DNA from: RGIG2041 sp045578865
GTDB taxonomy: Bacteria; Bacillota; Clostridia; UBA1381; UMGS1253
Length of the DNA stretch: 64,000 nucleotides
NCBI GenBank assembly: GCA_045578865.1
Contig: JAZNLB010000003.1
Span: forward strand, 1-64,000
Direction of reading: 5' to 3'
The position numbers were made by a program, and so were the translations under genes. Under the pieces are notes generated by a model, which worked only from the letters and a program-made list of their open reading frames with translations, was not told where the DNA came from and ran no database searches. Shown in pieces: positions 34,093-44,283 of the stretch. Position 1 is the stretch's first letter, and the number at the start of each line of letters is the position of its first letter.

Positions 34093-34785
34093 ATGGAAAA
34101 AACAAAGATTGCGGCTTTTGAAAAAGAAATCGGCTATACATTTAAAGACAAAAAGTTGCTTGTTTTGGCACTGACACACTCGTCGTATGCCAATGAGAAC
34201 GGCCTTGCAAAAACAATGTGCAATGAGCGATTGGAATTTTTGGGCGATGCCATTGCGGATATGGTGGCAAGTGATTGCCTGTTTCGCAAAATGCCGGGCA
34301 GTCAAGAGGGCGTGCTGACGAAAACGCGTGCCCGTGTGGTTTGTGAGGCATCTTTTGCCAAACTGGCAAGCGAGATGGGTTTTGGAGAGTATATCTTGCT
34401 TGGCCGTGGCGAGCAGGCGAGCGGCGGGAACAAGCGTGCTTCGGTGTTGGCGGACTGCTTTGAGGCAGTGGTGGCGGCAATTTATCTCGATGGCGGCATA
34501 GAGTGTGCGTTCGCGTGGACGAAGGCGCGCTTGGAGCCGATGCTGATTTTGGCAAGCGAAGGCAAAGCAGGTAAGGATTTTAAAACGCTTTTGCAGGAAA
34601 CTACGCAAAAGGGCAAGAGCGGCAAAGTGACTTACCGTCTGATAGACGAGCATGGCCCCGATCATGCAAAGGTTTTTACGGTGCAGGTGTGTGTAGACGA
34701 TCGGTGTGTTGCCGAAGGTAGGGGCACCAGCAAAAAAGATGCCGAGCAGGCAGCTGCCGCAGCGGCATTGAAGCTGTATGAGTAA
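34093..34785 (+). CDS. rnc: Ribonuclease III
   Basis: 230 residues: catalytic domain with the signature NERLEFLGDAIADM near residue 38 and a second acidic site in DCFEAVVAAIYLD, then a C-terminal double-stranded RNA-binding domain ending KKDAEQAAAAAAL. The start at 34093 follows ATGGAGG. It overlaps the next gene by 8 nt. Confidence 0.96.
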   Translation: MEKTKIAAFEKEIGYTFKDKKLLVLALTHSSYANENGLAKTMCNERLEFLGDAIADMVASDCLFRKMPGSQEGVLTKTRARVVCEASFAKLASEMGFGEYILLGRGEQASGGNKRASVLADCFEAVVAAIYLDGGIECAFAWTKARLEPMLILASEGKAGKDFKTLLQETTQKGKSGKVTYRLIDEHGPDHAKVFTVQVCVDDRCVAEGRGTSKKDAEQAAAAAALKLYE

Positions 34786-35782
34786 GGGAAAAAGAAAAGT
34801 AAATATTCCTATTTTTGTGCCACATCAGGGATGTAGGCATCAATGCAGTTTTTGTAATCAAAAAGCGATTACGGGCGTACAAGAAACGGTGACGGCGCAG
34901 TCAGTGTGTGAATGTATTGAAAAAGCGCTTGGAAGCATTACAAGGGAAAATACGCACGCAGAGGTCGCCTTTTTCGGTGGGAGTTTTACGGCGATTGATG
35001 CTTGCTTGCAAGAAGAATTGCTCGGTGCGGCATTGCCTTTTTTGTCTGCAAGGCAAATAGACGGAATTCGCATATCCACTCGACCGGACTGTATAGACAC
35101 GCAGGTGGTTAATCGCCTTTTGCGCTACGGTGTAACGAGCGTGGAACTCGGCGCACAGTCGTCGTCCGATGTAGTTTTGGAAAAAAACAGGCGCGGACAC
35201 ACCTTTGCGGATGTGCGTGCAGGTACGGCGCTTTTGCGCGACGCCGGGTTTGAGGTTGGTTTGCAGATGATGCTTGGCTTACCCGGGTCGGACGCACAAA
35301 CAGATTTGCAGACGGCGCGTGATTTGGCGGCGCTTATGCCGGATACAACGCGAATTTATCCGACGGTGGTGCTTCGCAACAGTGCGCTGTGTGACTTGTA
35401 TGAAAGTGGTCGGTACATACCGCTTGAACTGGAGGATGCGGTAACGCGAGCGGCGCAGGCATATATGGTGTTTAAGCAAGGGGGCGTGCGTGTGCTGCGT
35501 ATGGGGTTGATGGCTTCGGAGTCCTTCTTTCAAAACGCTGTGGCGGGCATTGTACATCCGGCATTCGGCGAATTGGTATTTTCCAGATTATATCTTTGGA
35601 AAATGCAAGAGGTGCTTGCCGGAAAAACCGGCGGAGAAATCACATTTTATGTGCATCCGGGCGAAGTGTCGAAGGCGCTGGGCAACAAGAAGGAAAACAA
35701 AAAACGCATTTTCAGTGAACAAGGTGTAAACATTCGAATAAAAGAGAATGAAACAGTTGAATCCGGCGAGATTTTATGGTAG
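34778..35782 (+). CDS. Elp3-like radical SAM protein
   Basis: 334 residues. The radical SAM cluster motif is CRHQCSFCNQ near residue 17-26 (Cx3Cx2C), followed by EVAFFGGSFTA and ELGAQSSSDVVL. The family (often found between rnc and smc in Clostridia) resembles the Elp3 radical SAM core without the acetyltransferase domain; the substrate is unknown, with tRNA modification a guess from the fold. Overlaps rnc by 8 nt and ends inside a terminator stem. Confidence 0.85.
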   Translation: MSKGKRKVNIPIFVPHQGCRHQCSFCNQKAITGVQETVTAQSVCECIEKALGSITRENTHAEVAFFGGSFTAIDACLQEELLGAALPFLSARQIDGIRISTRPDCIDTQVVNRLLRYGVTSVELGAQSSSDVVLEKNRRGHTFADVRAGTALLRDAGFEVGLQMMLGLPGSDAQTDLQTARDLAALMPDTTRIYPTVVLRNSALCDLYESGRYIPLELEDAVTRAAQAYMVFKQGGVRVLRMGLMASESFFQNAVAGIVHPAFGELVFSRLYLWKMQEVLAGKTGGEITFYVHPGEVSKALGNKKENKKRIFSEQGVNIRIKENETVESGEILW

Positions 35783-35812
35783 AATATACTTATGATATTC
35801 TACCATTTTTTT
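35777..35812 (+). terminator. Terminator before smc
   Basis: TGGTAGAATAT / ATATTCTACCA stem with T7; the left arm includes the stop of the radical SAM gene. Confidence 0.85.
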
Positions 35813-35828
35813 GGCAGATAAGGGGAGA

Positions 35829-38800
35829 ATGGCTTTGTATTTAAAAAGCATAGAACTTGTGGGATTTAAGTCTTTTGCAGACAAGACAATTTTAAATTTT
35901 GAGCCGGGTGTAACGGGCGTTGTAGGTCCGAACGGCAGCGGTAAAAGTAACATTTCCGATGCAATTCGTTGGGTTATGGGCGAAATGAGCGCCAAGGCTC
36001 TGCGCGGCGGCAATATGCAAGATGTTATTTTTAACGGCACGGAAAAGCGAAAGCCGCTCGGCTATGCACAGGTGAGTCTGACTCTGGATAATAGCAATCG
36101 TGCTTTCTGTGTGGATTTTGATGAGGTTTGCGTTTCCAGGCGCGTATATCGCTCCGGAGAAAGTGAATACTATATTAATGGCGCACAATGCCGTTTAAAA
36201 GACATCCATGAACTGTTTATGGATACAGGCCTCGGCCGTGAAGGATATTCCATCATCGGACAGGGCAAGGTCAGCGAGATTGTGTCGGGCAAGAACGAGG
36301 AACGCCGAATTATGTTAGATGAGGCCTCCGGCATTTCCAAATACCGTCACCGCAAAGAAGAGGCACAGCGTAAATTGGGGCATACAGAAGAAAACCTTGT
36401 GCGTATCCGCGATATTGTGACAGAGCTGGAAACGCAGGTAGAACCGCTGTTTAAGCAGAGCGAAAAGGCGAAAAAATATCTCAACTTGCGTGAATCTCTT
36501 AAAAAAATTGACCTCAATTTATTCATCCGTTCGACAGACCGCCTAAAAAAAGACGGGGACGAAACGGACAAGAATTTTATTATCGTGACAGAGCAACTGA
36601 CGCAGGCGCAGGGTGCTTATTCCGAAACGGAACGAAAAATTGAAGAAGAAAATACAAAGGCAGATGCACAGGAGCACCTTGCCTTGCAGTTGCATACGCA
36701 AAGCACGGATACGGAGGTTGTCATCCGAGAGTATTTGGGCGAAATCGAAGTTTTGCGCCAGAAAGTTGAATCGGGTAAGACTGCTTCGGGCAGAAGTGCG
36801 GCGGATGTGCAGAATTTAAAGACACGCTTGCAGGCGGCGCAGGAAAATCATGCGGGCATTGAGGGTGAACGCCGTGCGCTGGAAGAGCAGCTTGATGCAA
36901 AGAAAAAAGAACTTGCGGATTTAGAGCAGGAGAGCAGAGCGGCGGCACAGCAGTATGAAACGCATGTGCGCTCCATCAATGATGCCAAAAGCGATATGAT
37001 TGAAAAACTAAATGCGATTGCAGAACTCAAGGCGAAACTGAGTTCTTACGAGGCGTTTAAGACGGGCTTTGCAGAGCGCAAACAGGCGCTTTTGCAGACG
37101 CAGGCAGTGGGAGAACAGACAATAGCGGCGCTCCGGGAAAAGAAGGAACGGGCGGAGACTCTGTTACTCAAAAAGCAAGAAGAAATTGTAGAAATGGAAA
37201 AGGAAATTTCCGTTCTGGAGCGTGATATTCTGATTCGTGACGGCGAATTTGCGGCGGCGGAATTTGCGCGCATTGGAGCAACGGAGACGCTCGGGAAAAA
37301 GGCATCCCGCTTGTCGATGCTGCGTGAAATGGAAAAGGATTTTGAAGGCTTTAATCGCAGCGTAAAAGGTGTGCTGGAAGCATACGGCCGCGGCGAATTA
37401 AAGCAGGTGAGTCTGCACGGGGCACTTTCTGCTTTGATTGAAGTGGAACCCAAAGCGGTGATTGCGATTGAAACCGTGCTCGGTGCGGCGGCGCAAAACA
37501 TCGTCGTAGAAACCGAAGAAGATGCCAAAGCAGCCATTGCTTATTTAAAGCAAAACAAACTCGGCAGAGTAACATTTTTGCCTGTATCTTCGGTAAAGGG
37601 GATGCAGCTAGAGGAAGAAAAAGAAGTAAAGAACATGCGTGGTTTTGTGGCGATGGCAGATGCTATGGTGAGCACCGATGTTCACTTTAAACAGATTATT
37701 TCGCATTTGCTCGGAAAAACCGTTGTAGTGGACAGTATGGATAATGCGATTGCCATCAGCCGCAAATTCGGGTATCGTTTCCGCATAGTTACGCTTGAAG
37801 GCGAAGTGCTCAATGCCGGCGGTGCGATTACGGGCGGCAGTGTAAATAAGCACACGGGACTTTTAAGCCGTGCAGGTGAAATTAAGACTTTGGAAAAAGA
37901 AGCTGCTGAGTTTCAAAAGAAAGTCGATGCGGCGGACGAACAGATGAAGGTAATAAAAGCGGCGATTGCTTCGCTTGAGGAAAACAAGGCGGAAAAAGCG
38001 CAGGCGATTAATCTTGCCCGCCAGGAAAGCGTGCGTCTGAGGGCGGATGCCGATTATGCGGCGCAGGAGCTGGATAGCGGTGAAAATGCAGTAGCAGCGG
38101 CAGAACTCGAAAAAGAACAAATCGAATTGCAGATGAAACAGACCAACGACAACATTGCGCTGGTTATCAATCAGATTACCTCCAATGAGTTTGCGGTAGA
38201 AGCCACCAATAAAACCATCACCGAGATGGAGGCCGGTCTTGCGGATTGTGAGGCGGCGCGCGCTTTGGCCGGCGAGGCGGTAGCGGACAAACAAATTGAA
38301 ATTACGAGCATCGGTCGTGATGTTTTTGCGCTCAGACAGCGTGCGGCGGATGTGCTTATGCAAATCGGCGAGGTTGCACGGGATATTGAAAGCCGTGAGG
38401 CTGATATTCGTGCAAACGACGATGCGGCGGTTCAAATGCTTGGTCAAATTGAGCAAAAACAGGCGCTTGTAGAAGAAACGAAGAAGAAGTCCGAGCAGAT
38501 TTATGCAGACATTGATGCGGCAAACAAAGCGCGTGCGGCAGCGAAGGCGGCGGCAGCGCAACTTATGGAGGATAGCAAGGAGGCGCGCGAAAAGATTTTT
38601 GCGCTTCGCGAAGAGCAAAACCGAATCAATGCGCGCCGCATAAAGATTTCCGAAGAATTGGAAACACTTTCCGAACGCATCTGGGAGGAATACGAACTGA
38701 CCTATTCCGCTGCACTCGAATATAAGGCGGAAATCGGCACGGTGACCGAGGCACAAAAGGAACTTGCATCCCTGCGCGGTCAAATTCGAGCACTGGGCAA

Positions 38801-39404
38801 TGTTAATGTGGATGCCATTGAGGAGTATAAGGCGGTTAAGGAAAGATTTGACTTTTTGTCGGAGCAGCTCAGCGACCTTACCGAAGCCAAGGTGGATTTG
38901 GAAAAACTGATTGCTTCCATCCAAGAAAAGATGAAGGAGCAGTTTAAGGAGCAGTTTGCGGTTATTAACAAGCATTTTTCAGAGACATTTACGGCACTGT
39001 TCGGCGGCGGCCGCGCGGAGCTGAAATTGGTAGACCCGGACAATGTGCTTGAAAGCAGTATTGAAATTGAGGCACAGCCACCGGGCAAGAAACTGCAAAA
39101 CTTGAGTCTGCTTTCGGGCGGCGAGATGGCATTTACGGCGATTGCGCTGTTGTTTGCAATTTTGAAGGTGCGTCCGACTCCGTTTTGCGTGCTTGACGAA
39201 ATTGAGGCGGCGCTCGATGAATCGAATGTATACCGCTTTGCAGACTATGTGCGTGATTACAGCAAAAAGACGCAGTTTATTTTGGTTACGCATCGTCGCG
39301 GTACGATGGAGGCGGCAGACCTGCTTTATGGTGTAACCATGCAGGAAAAGGGCGTATCCAAGCTTTTGGCATTGCGTCTTGATGAAGCACAGAATTTAGA
39401 ATAG
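35829..39404 (+). CDS. smc: Chromosome segregation ATPase SMC
   Basis: 1191 residues, full length. Walker A GPNGSGKSN near residue 32, the Q-loop, two long coiled coils (about 170-490 and 660-1010), a Gly-rich hinge (about 515-640), the ABC signature LSLLSGGEMAF near 1093, and Walker B FCVLDEIEAALDE near 1120. Works with ScpAB to condense and segregate chromosomes. Start at 35829 follows AAGGGGAG. The rnc-smc-ftsY order is classical Firmicutes. Confidence 0.97.
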   Translation: MALYLKSIELVGFKSFADKTILNFEPGVTGVVGPNGSGKSNISDAIRWVMGEMSAKALRGGNMQDVIFNGTEKRKPLGYAQVSLTLDNSNRAFCVDFDEVCVSRRVYRSGESEYYINGAQCRLKDIHELFMDTGLGREGYSIIGQGKVSEIVSGKNEERRIMLDEASGISKYRHRKEEAQRKLGHTEENLVRIRDIVTELETQVEPLFKQSEKAKKYLNLRESLKKIDLNLFIRSTDRLKKDGDETDKNFIIVTEQLTQAQGAYSETERKIEEENTKADAQEHLALQLHTQSTDTEVVIREYLGEIEVLRQKVESGKTASGRSAADVQNLKTRLQAAQENHAGIEGERRALEEQLDAKKKELADLEQESRAAAQQYETHVRSINDAKSDMIEKLNAIAELKAKLSSYEAFKTGFAERKQALLQTQAVGEQTIAALREKKERAETLLLKKQEEIVEMEKEISVLERDILIRDGEFAAAEFARIGATETLGKKASRLSMLREMEKDFEGFNRSVKGVLEAYGRGELKQVSLHGALSALIEVEPKAVIAIETVLGAAAQNIVVETEEDAKAAIAYLKQNKLGRVTFLPVSSVKGMQLEEEKEVKNMRGFVAMADAMVSTDVHFKQIISHLLGKTVVVDSMDNAIAISRKFGYRFRIVTLEGEVLNAGGAITGGSVNKHTGLLSRAGEIKTLEKEAAEFQKKVDAADEQMKVIKAAIASLEENKAEKAQAINLARQESVRLRADADYAAQELDSGENAVAAAELEKEQIELQMKQTNDNIALVINQITSNEFAVEATNKTITEMEAGLADCEAARALAGEAVADKQIEITSIGRDVFALRQRAADVLMQIGEVARDIESREADIRANDDAAVQMLGQIEQKQALVEETKKKSEQIYADIDAANKARAAAKAAAAQLMEDSKEAREKIFALREEQNRINARRIKISEELETLSERIWEEYELTYSAALEYKAEIGTVTEAQKELASLRGQIRALGNVNVDAIEEYKAVKERFDFLSEQLSDLTEAKVDLEKLIASIQEKMKEQFKEQFAVINKHFSETFTALFGGGRAELKLVDPDNVLESSIEIEAQPPGKKLQNLSLLSGGEMAFTAIALLFAILKVRPTPFCVLDEIEAALDESNVYRFADYVRDYSKKTQFILVTHRRGTMEAADLLYGVTMQEKGVSKLLALRLDEAQNLE

Positions 39405-39406
39405 GA

Positions 39407-40327
39407 ATGAAGGAAATGAGATTTTTAGATAAGCTCAAAAGCGGGATTGCAAAGACAAGAGATGCCTTTTCGGAAAAGGTAAGCATCATCTTTTCTGCAT
39501 TTACACATGTGGATGAAGAATTGTTTGAAGAACTGGAAGAGGCGCTCATTACGGCGGATGTGGGATTTGAAACATCCATGGAAATTATTGAAAATCTGCG
39601 TGAGCGTGTAAAACGAGAGCGTACGCAAGAACCGCAACAGGTTCAAACGATGCTCGGCGAGGTTATTTCCGAAATGCTTACCGAAACGCAGACGCCGTTT
39701 TTACATGACGATAAGCCGGCGGTGTTGCTTGTCATCGGTGTCAACGGGGTGGGTAAAACTACGAGCATCGGTAAATTGGCAATGCATTTTAAAAATCAGG
39801 GAAAGAAAGTGATGCTTGCGGCGGCAGATACATTCCGTGCGGCAGCTATAGACCAACTCGACATCTGGGCGCAGCGCAGCAGTTGCGAAATTATCAAACA
39901 CGCCGAAGGAGCAGACCCCGGGGCTGTGGTGTTTGATGCGCTTGCGGCGGCAAAGGCGAGGGGTTGCGACCTTTTGATTTGTGATACGGCAGGCAGACTG
40001 CACAACAAAAAGAATTTGATGGATGAACTTGGCAAGATTTCGCGCATCATTGACCGTGAAGCACCGAATTTTCAAAAACAGGTCCTGCTTGTTTTAGATG
40101 CGACAACGGGGCAAAATGCCATCAGCCAGGCAAAACTTTTCTCGGAAAGTGCCGGCATTGACGGCATCATTTTGACAAAACTTGACGGAACGGCAAAAGG
40201 CGGCGTTGTGATTGGCATTTGCCGTGAGCAGAGTATACCGGTACGGTTTGTCGGGATTGGAGAAGGGATAAATGATTTGCAGCCGTTTGACGCTGCGGAT
40301 TTTGCAAAAGCATTATTGGAACAGTAA
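39407..40327 (+). CDS. ftsY: Signal recognition particle receptor FtsY
   Basis: 306-residue SRP GTPase with a short N-terminus (no long acidic A domain). G1 GVNGVGKTTSIGKLA near 109, DTFRAAAIDQL, G3 DTAGRLHNKKNLMDEL, and TKLDGTAKGG. Delivers ribosome-SRP complexes to the translocon at the membrane. Two candidate starts (39407 and 39416) both have imperfect ribosome sites. It directly follows smc (2 nt). Confidence 0.96.
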   Translation: MKEMRFLDKLKSGIAKTRDAFSEKVSIIFSAFTHVDEELFEELEEALITADVGFETSMEIIENLRERVKRERTQEPQQVQTMLGEVISEMLTETQTPFLHDDKPAVLLVIGVNGVGKTTSIGKLAMHFKNQGKKVMLAAADTFRAAAIDQLDIWAQRSSCEIIKHAEGADPGAVVFDALAAAKARGCDLLICDTAGRLHNKKNLMDELGKISRIIDREAPNFQKQVLLVLDATTGQNAISQAKLFSESAGIDGIILTKLDGTAKGGVVIGICREQSIPVRFVGIGEGINDLQPFDAADFAKALLEQ

Positions 40328-40357
40328 AGGATTTTGTTTTCGAAAGGATGTGAAACA

Positions 40358-43144
40358 GTGGCTTTTAACGAAAAAGATTTTCAAAATGCGAAGACGGTAA
40401 ATACCAAACACCCTAGAGAAAAACGCCTTTTAACGATCTGGATTGTACTTGGTTTGCTTGGCGTATTGTTGGTGGCGGCTTTGACGATGTATGTTCGTTA
40501 TATCCGCATTTACGAAGTCGGCGCACAGTTTACCGAAGTGTACTGGACGAACTTGCGTACGAGCATTGTTGCACAAATTGCGAGTTTTCTTGTTGTGTTC
40601 GTGCTCTTTACGGTCAACAACCTCGTTATCCGAAAGATTGTGTGGAGAGAACATAGCGATTTAAAAGTAATTTCGAATTTGCTGCCGATGCTTTTGGTCA
40701 CTGCGGTCATTGCGTTTGTCGCCAGTCGTTTTATCAGCGAAAGTGTCTATACGCGTTTTCTGGAATTTGCCAATGCAACGAGTTTCGGATTGACGGATCC
40801 GCTTTTGGGGCAGGATATCGGCTATTATATGTTCCAAAGACCGTTTATCATGTCTGTGGTGGATAGTGCAAAAGTGATTTTGATTATTCAGGCGGCTTAT
40901 ACGGTTATTGCATATTGCATTTTATATGCGCGTATGGGTGTGGATAGTTTTGGAGATATCTTTAAAAGCCGTCCGGTGCTGGTGCATTGTTTCGTAGATG
41001 TTTTTCTGATTTTTCTTTGCATTGCGCTCACCTTTAAATTTAATTCGGAAAATTTGCTTTATGGCGCCTTTGGCAACAACTTAAACGGCGCAGGTTATAC
41101 GGACACTTATGTATGGCAGGCATATTATAAGTGTGCGCCGATTGTTCTTTTGCTTTCGGTTGCCGTTACGGTATTTATGCTGATGCGCGGTAAAATCAAG
41201 GGCGCAATCGGTGGCGTACTGTTGTTTCCGGCAGCTTGGGTTTTAACGGCAGTGATTTCGCTTGGCGTGCAAACGCTTGTGGTTGCACCTAATGACATTG
41301 CCATTGAGTCGGACAATATCTGCAACAATATCCTTATGACGCGCAGTGCCTACGGTTTGGACAAAATCAGAGAAATTGCGCTTCCGATTAACAATACGCT
41401 GACCCAAAGTGATTTGGATGCAAATCAAGAAACGATAGACAACATTCGAGTGCTGGATTACAATTCAACGGTGACGGCTTTTAACAAGCTGCAGGGCATC
41501 AAACCGTATTACACATTTAAAAATACGGATGTATCTGCCTATACGATGAATGGCAGAAAAACTACGCTTGCCATCGGTGCAAGAGAACTGGATTACGAAA
41601 AACTTGCAACGGATGCAAACGACAGTTATGTAAACAAAACCTATAAATATACACATGGTTACGGTGTTGCGGTAAGCCCGATGCACCGTGCGACGGCCGA
41701 GGGGCAGCCGGATTTTGTGGCAAAGGATATTCCGCAGGAAACGATTGAGGGCTTTCCGAACATCACACAGCCGCGTATCTATTATGGTGAGTATACAAAT
41801 AGCCATGTGATTGTAAATACCAAACTCAGGGAAATTGACTATTCCGAAGGTCAGACCAATGTGGAGTTTTCCTACGATGGTGCAGGTGGTATTGCGCTTG
41901 ACGGATTTAACCGCATATTGTTTGCTTTTTTAGAAGGCGACTACAAGATGCTTATGTCCGGTCAGGTGACCAATCAGTCTCGCATTTTAACCAATCGCAA
42001 TGTGCGCGAACGCGTACGCAGTGTAGCGCCATTTTTTGTCTATGACGAAAATCCGTATCTGGTAGTTACGGCGGATGGAAAACTCAAGTGGATTATAGAT
42101 GCCTATACCGTGTCGGACCAGTTTCCGTATGCTCAGACATATTCGGCGGGCTTTAACTATATCCGAAATTCCATCAAAGTGGTTGTAGATGCCTATGATG
42201 GAACGGTGCATTTTTATATTGCCGATACAACCGATCCGATTGCGCTGACCTATCAAAAAATTTATCCGTCTTTGTTTGAAGACGGTGCGATTCCGGAGGA
42301 TATCCGCGCCCATGTGCGCTATCCGGAATATCTGTTTAATGTGCAGGCACAGATGTATAAAAAGTATCATATCACAGACCCGCATGTATTTTATAACAGC
42401 AGTGATATCTGGGATATCGCCAAGGAAAAGTCCGGAGATAAGGACGCGCAGTATATTGTACCGTACTACAACATGATGCGCCTTTACGGACTTGAGCAAA
42501 ATGGTTTGAGCTTGTATCTGACGATGCCGTTTACGATTTTAAACAAGGACTACATCAGCAGTTATTTTGTTGCCGGTTCGGATGGTGACAGTTACGGTCA
42601 ACTTGTGAGTTACAGGTTTATTAACGCTGAAAAGAATGCCTACGGCACGATGCAGATGGAAAATCGCATTGATAACGACCCGGAGATTTCCGGTCAGATG
42701 ACATTGTGGGGACAGGGCGGCTCCAATGTAGTGCGAGGCAACATGATTATTGTACCTGTCAAGGATTCGCTTCTGTATGTAGAGCCGGTGTATATCACTA
42801 CCAACAATGCGGCTTCCTTCCCGGAATTGAAGCGCGTTATTGTAGGGTATAAGGAAAATATTGTGATGGAGACAACTTTGCAGGCCTGTCTTGCAAAATT
42901 GTTTGGAGATGGCGGTATAGTACAAGCGCAGACACCACCGTTGCAGCAGGAGACCGAGGTGCTTTTGCCGGACGAGAGCGAAACGCAAGTACCGCCGATT
43001 GCACAACAGGATGTATTGGAGAAGGTGCGACAGTTGTATGCAACTTATAAGCAATACAACGCCGCCGGAGATTTTGAAAATGCCGGCAAGGCATTGGCGG
43101 AACTGGACAGACTTTTAACGGATAGTGCAGGCATCGTTCAATAA
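40358..43144 (+). CDS. UPF0182 family membrane protein
   Basis: 928 residues: about seven hydrophobic helices in the first 310, then a large extracytoplasmic domain and a low-complexity Pro/Gln/Glu segment (about 860-885) before a helical tail. Family features include the LTDPLLGQDIGYYMFQRPF stretch near 145 and NLYGA-like ENLLYGAFG. UPF0182 proteins are widespread in Actinobacteria and Clostridia, with no established role. A GTG start at 40358 is chosen for AAAGGATGTG upstream. A perfect terminator follows. Confidence 0.9.
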   Translation: MAFNEKDFQNAKTVNTKHPREKRLLTIWIVLGLLGVLLVAALTMYVRYIRIYEVGAQFTEVYWTNLRTSIVAQIASFLVVFVLFTVNNLVIRKIVWREHSDLKVISNLLPMLLVTAVIAFVASRFISESVYTRFLEFANATSFGLTDPLLGQDIGYYMFQRPFIMSVVDSAKVILIIQAAYTVIAYCILYARMGVDSFGDIFKSRPVLVHCFVDVFLIFLCIALTFKFNSENLLYGAFGNNLNGAGYTDTYVWQAYYKCAPIVLLLSVAVTVFMLMRGKIKGAIGGVLLFPAAWVLTAVISLGVQTLVVAPNDIAIESDNICNNILMTRSAYGLDKIREIALPINNTLTQSDLDANQETIDNIRVLDYNSTVTAFNKLQGIKPYYTFKNTDVSAYTMNGRKTTLAIGARELDYEKLATDANDSYVNKTYKYTHGYGVAVSPMHRATAEGQPDFVAKDIPQETIEGFPNITQPRIYYGEYTNSHVIVNTKLREIDYSEGQTNVEFSYDGAGGIALDGFNRILFAFLEGDYKMLMSGQVTNQSRILTNRNVRERVRSVAPFFVYDENPYLVVTADGKLKWIIDAYTVSDQFPYAQTYSAGFNYIRNSIKVVVDAYDGTVHFYIADTTDPIALTYQKIYPSLFEDGAIPEDIRAHVRYPEYLFNVQAQMYKKYHITDPHVFYNSSDIWDIAKEKSGDKDAQYIVPYYNMMRLYGLEQNGLSLYLTMPFTILNKDYISSYFVAGSDGDSYGQLVSYRFINAEKNAYGTMQMENRIDNDPEISGQMTLWGQGGSNVVRGNMIIVPVKDSLLYVEPVYITTNNAASFPELKRVIVGYKENIVMETTLQACLAKLFGDGGIVQAQTPPLQQETEVLLPDESETQVPPIAQQDVLEKVRQLYATYKQYNAAGDFENAGKALAELDRLLTDSAGIVQ

Positions 43145-43148
43145 AAAA

Positions 43149-43189
43149 CAAAAATTGCATCCCATAAAAAATATGGGATGCAATTTTTT
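43149..43189 (+). terminator. Terminator after UPF0182 gene
   Basis: AAAATTGCATCCCATA / TATGGGATGCAATTTT, 16-bp perfect stem, 5-nt loop, T6 tail. Confidence 0.93.
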
Positions 43190-43198
43190 AATATCGTT

Positions 43199-43322
43199 TT
43201 AATTCCTGAGCAGTGCGGTTTTGAATAAAGAGGCATACAACTGATAGCCGGAGGCATTCAAGAGTGCACTGTCTTTAAAAACAGGAAGCGCCGCAAAATG
43301 ACAAGTATAAAAAGCATGGTGA
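43199..43322 (-). pseudogene. Possible C-terminal gene remnant
   Basis: On the minus strand an open frame ends at 43199 and reads protein-like (FAALPVFKDSALLNASGYQL, then YASLFKTALLRN) but has no start codon with a ribosome site. It may be the stump of a lost gene; chance is not excluded. Confidence 0.25.
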
Positions 43323-43350
43323 TTGCAAAAAATATATCAGGTGATTTTTT

Positions 43351-44187
43351 ATGTGGAAACGCTATTTTGTGGAGTATGCTTGCGTTGCGCTGGGTGCGCT
43401 GACTCTGGCGTTGGGGCTTAATGTCTTTTTAGTGCCGATGCAGCTGTCGGTCGGCGGTGTCGGCTCGATCGGTACGGTTCTTTTGTATCTTATAAACCTG
43501 CCTCTTTCGGTGACCAATCTCGTTATAAATGCAGGGCTGTTTGTTGTAGGATATAAGTATCTTGGCAAGGCGATGCTTGTAAAAACAGTGGCGGGTATTT
43601 TGTTTTTGTCCTTGTTTTTATCGCTTACAGAAAAGCTGCCTGCCTTTACGGACGATGTTTTACTGGCAGCACTGTTCGGCGGTTTATTGTGTGGGGCAGG
43701 CGTTGGTATCGTTGTGCGCTTTGAAGGCTCTACGGGTGGAAGCGATTTTGCGGCGGTGATTTTGCATCATATATTTGCACATCTGTCGGTGCCGATTTTG
43801 CTTTTGCTTTTGGATTTGGCAGTTGTGTTTGTCAGCGGATTTATATTTGAAAGTGTGGCGGTGACGCTTTATTCTGTGTTGGCGCTTGCGGTTGCAGCTA
43901 AGACGGCGGATATGATTTTGACCATGGGTGATATGGCAAAATCCGTATTCGTTCTGTCCGAAAAAGCAGATGAAATTGCAGGATATATCCATGAAAAAAT
44001 AGAGCGCGGCGTAACGGGAGTGCATAGTCGCGGCATGTATACAAAAAAAGACAGGTTGATGCTTTTGTGTGCAGTCAGCCCCAAACAACTGCCCATGCTT
44101 GTGCACGGAATAAAACAAATTGATAAAACGGCTTTTATCATTATTACAGATGCACATCGGGTGGTGGGCGAGGGCTTTAAAAAATAA
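43351..44187 (+). CDS. YitT family membrane protein
   Basis: 278 residues: five to six membrane helices (DUF161, with SVGGVGSIGTVLLYL and GSTGGSDFAAVILH glycine motifs) and a cytoplasmic C-terminal DUF2179 domain (about 195-278, EKIERGVTGVHSRGMYTKKDR). The family is common in Firmicutes; a transport role is suspected but not shown. GGTGAT precedes the ATG. It is monocistronic as far as can be seen. Confidence 0.9.
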   Translation: MWKRYFVEYACVALGALTLALGLNVFLVPMQLSVGGVGSIGTVLLYLINLPLSVTNLVINAGLFVVGYKYLGKAMLVKTVAGILFLSLFLSLTEKLPAFTDDVLLAALFGGLLCGAGVGIVVRFEGSTGGSDFAAVILHHIFAHLSVPILLLLLDLAVVFVSGFIFESVAVTLYSVLALAVAAKTADMILTMGDMAKSVFVLSEKADEIAGYIHEKIERGVTGVHSRGMYTKKDRLMLLCAVSPKQLPMLVHGIKQIDKTAFIIITDAHRVVGEGFKK

Positions 44188-44234
44188 ATAAACCGTATTC
44201 CCCTCGGCTTATGAACGAATACTACGGCGAAGGC

Positions 44235-44263
44235 TTGACAGCACAAAGGCCATAAGGTACAAT
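44235..44263 (+). promoter_or_regulatory. Promoter of nrdG
   Basis: TTGACA 44235-44240 and TACAAT 44258-44263, 17-bp spacer, 20 nt ahead of the start codon. Confidence 0.72.
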
Positions 44264-44283
44264 GAGCAAAAGGAGTGAATGCT

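Noticed and set aside
33790..34665. 291-residue minus-strand frame opposite acpP/rnc
   Set aside because: Opposes two well-supported genes; no ribosome site or family signal.
37863..38975. 370-residue minus-strand frame inside smc
   Set aside because: Shadow of the SMC coiled coil; skewed composition (Leu/Phe/Arg) and no start signal.
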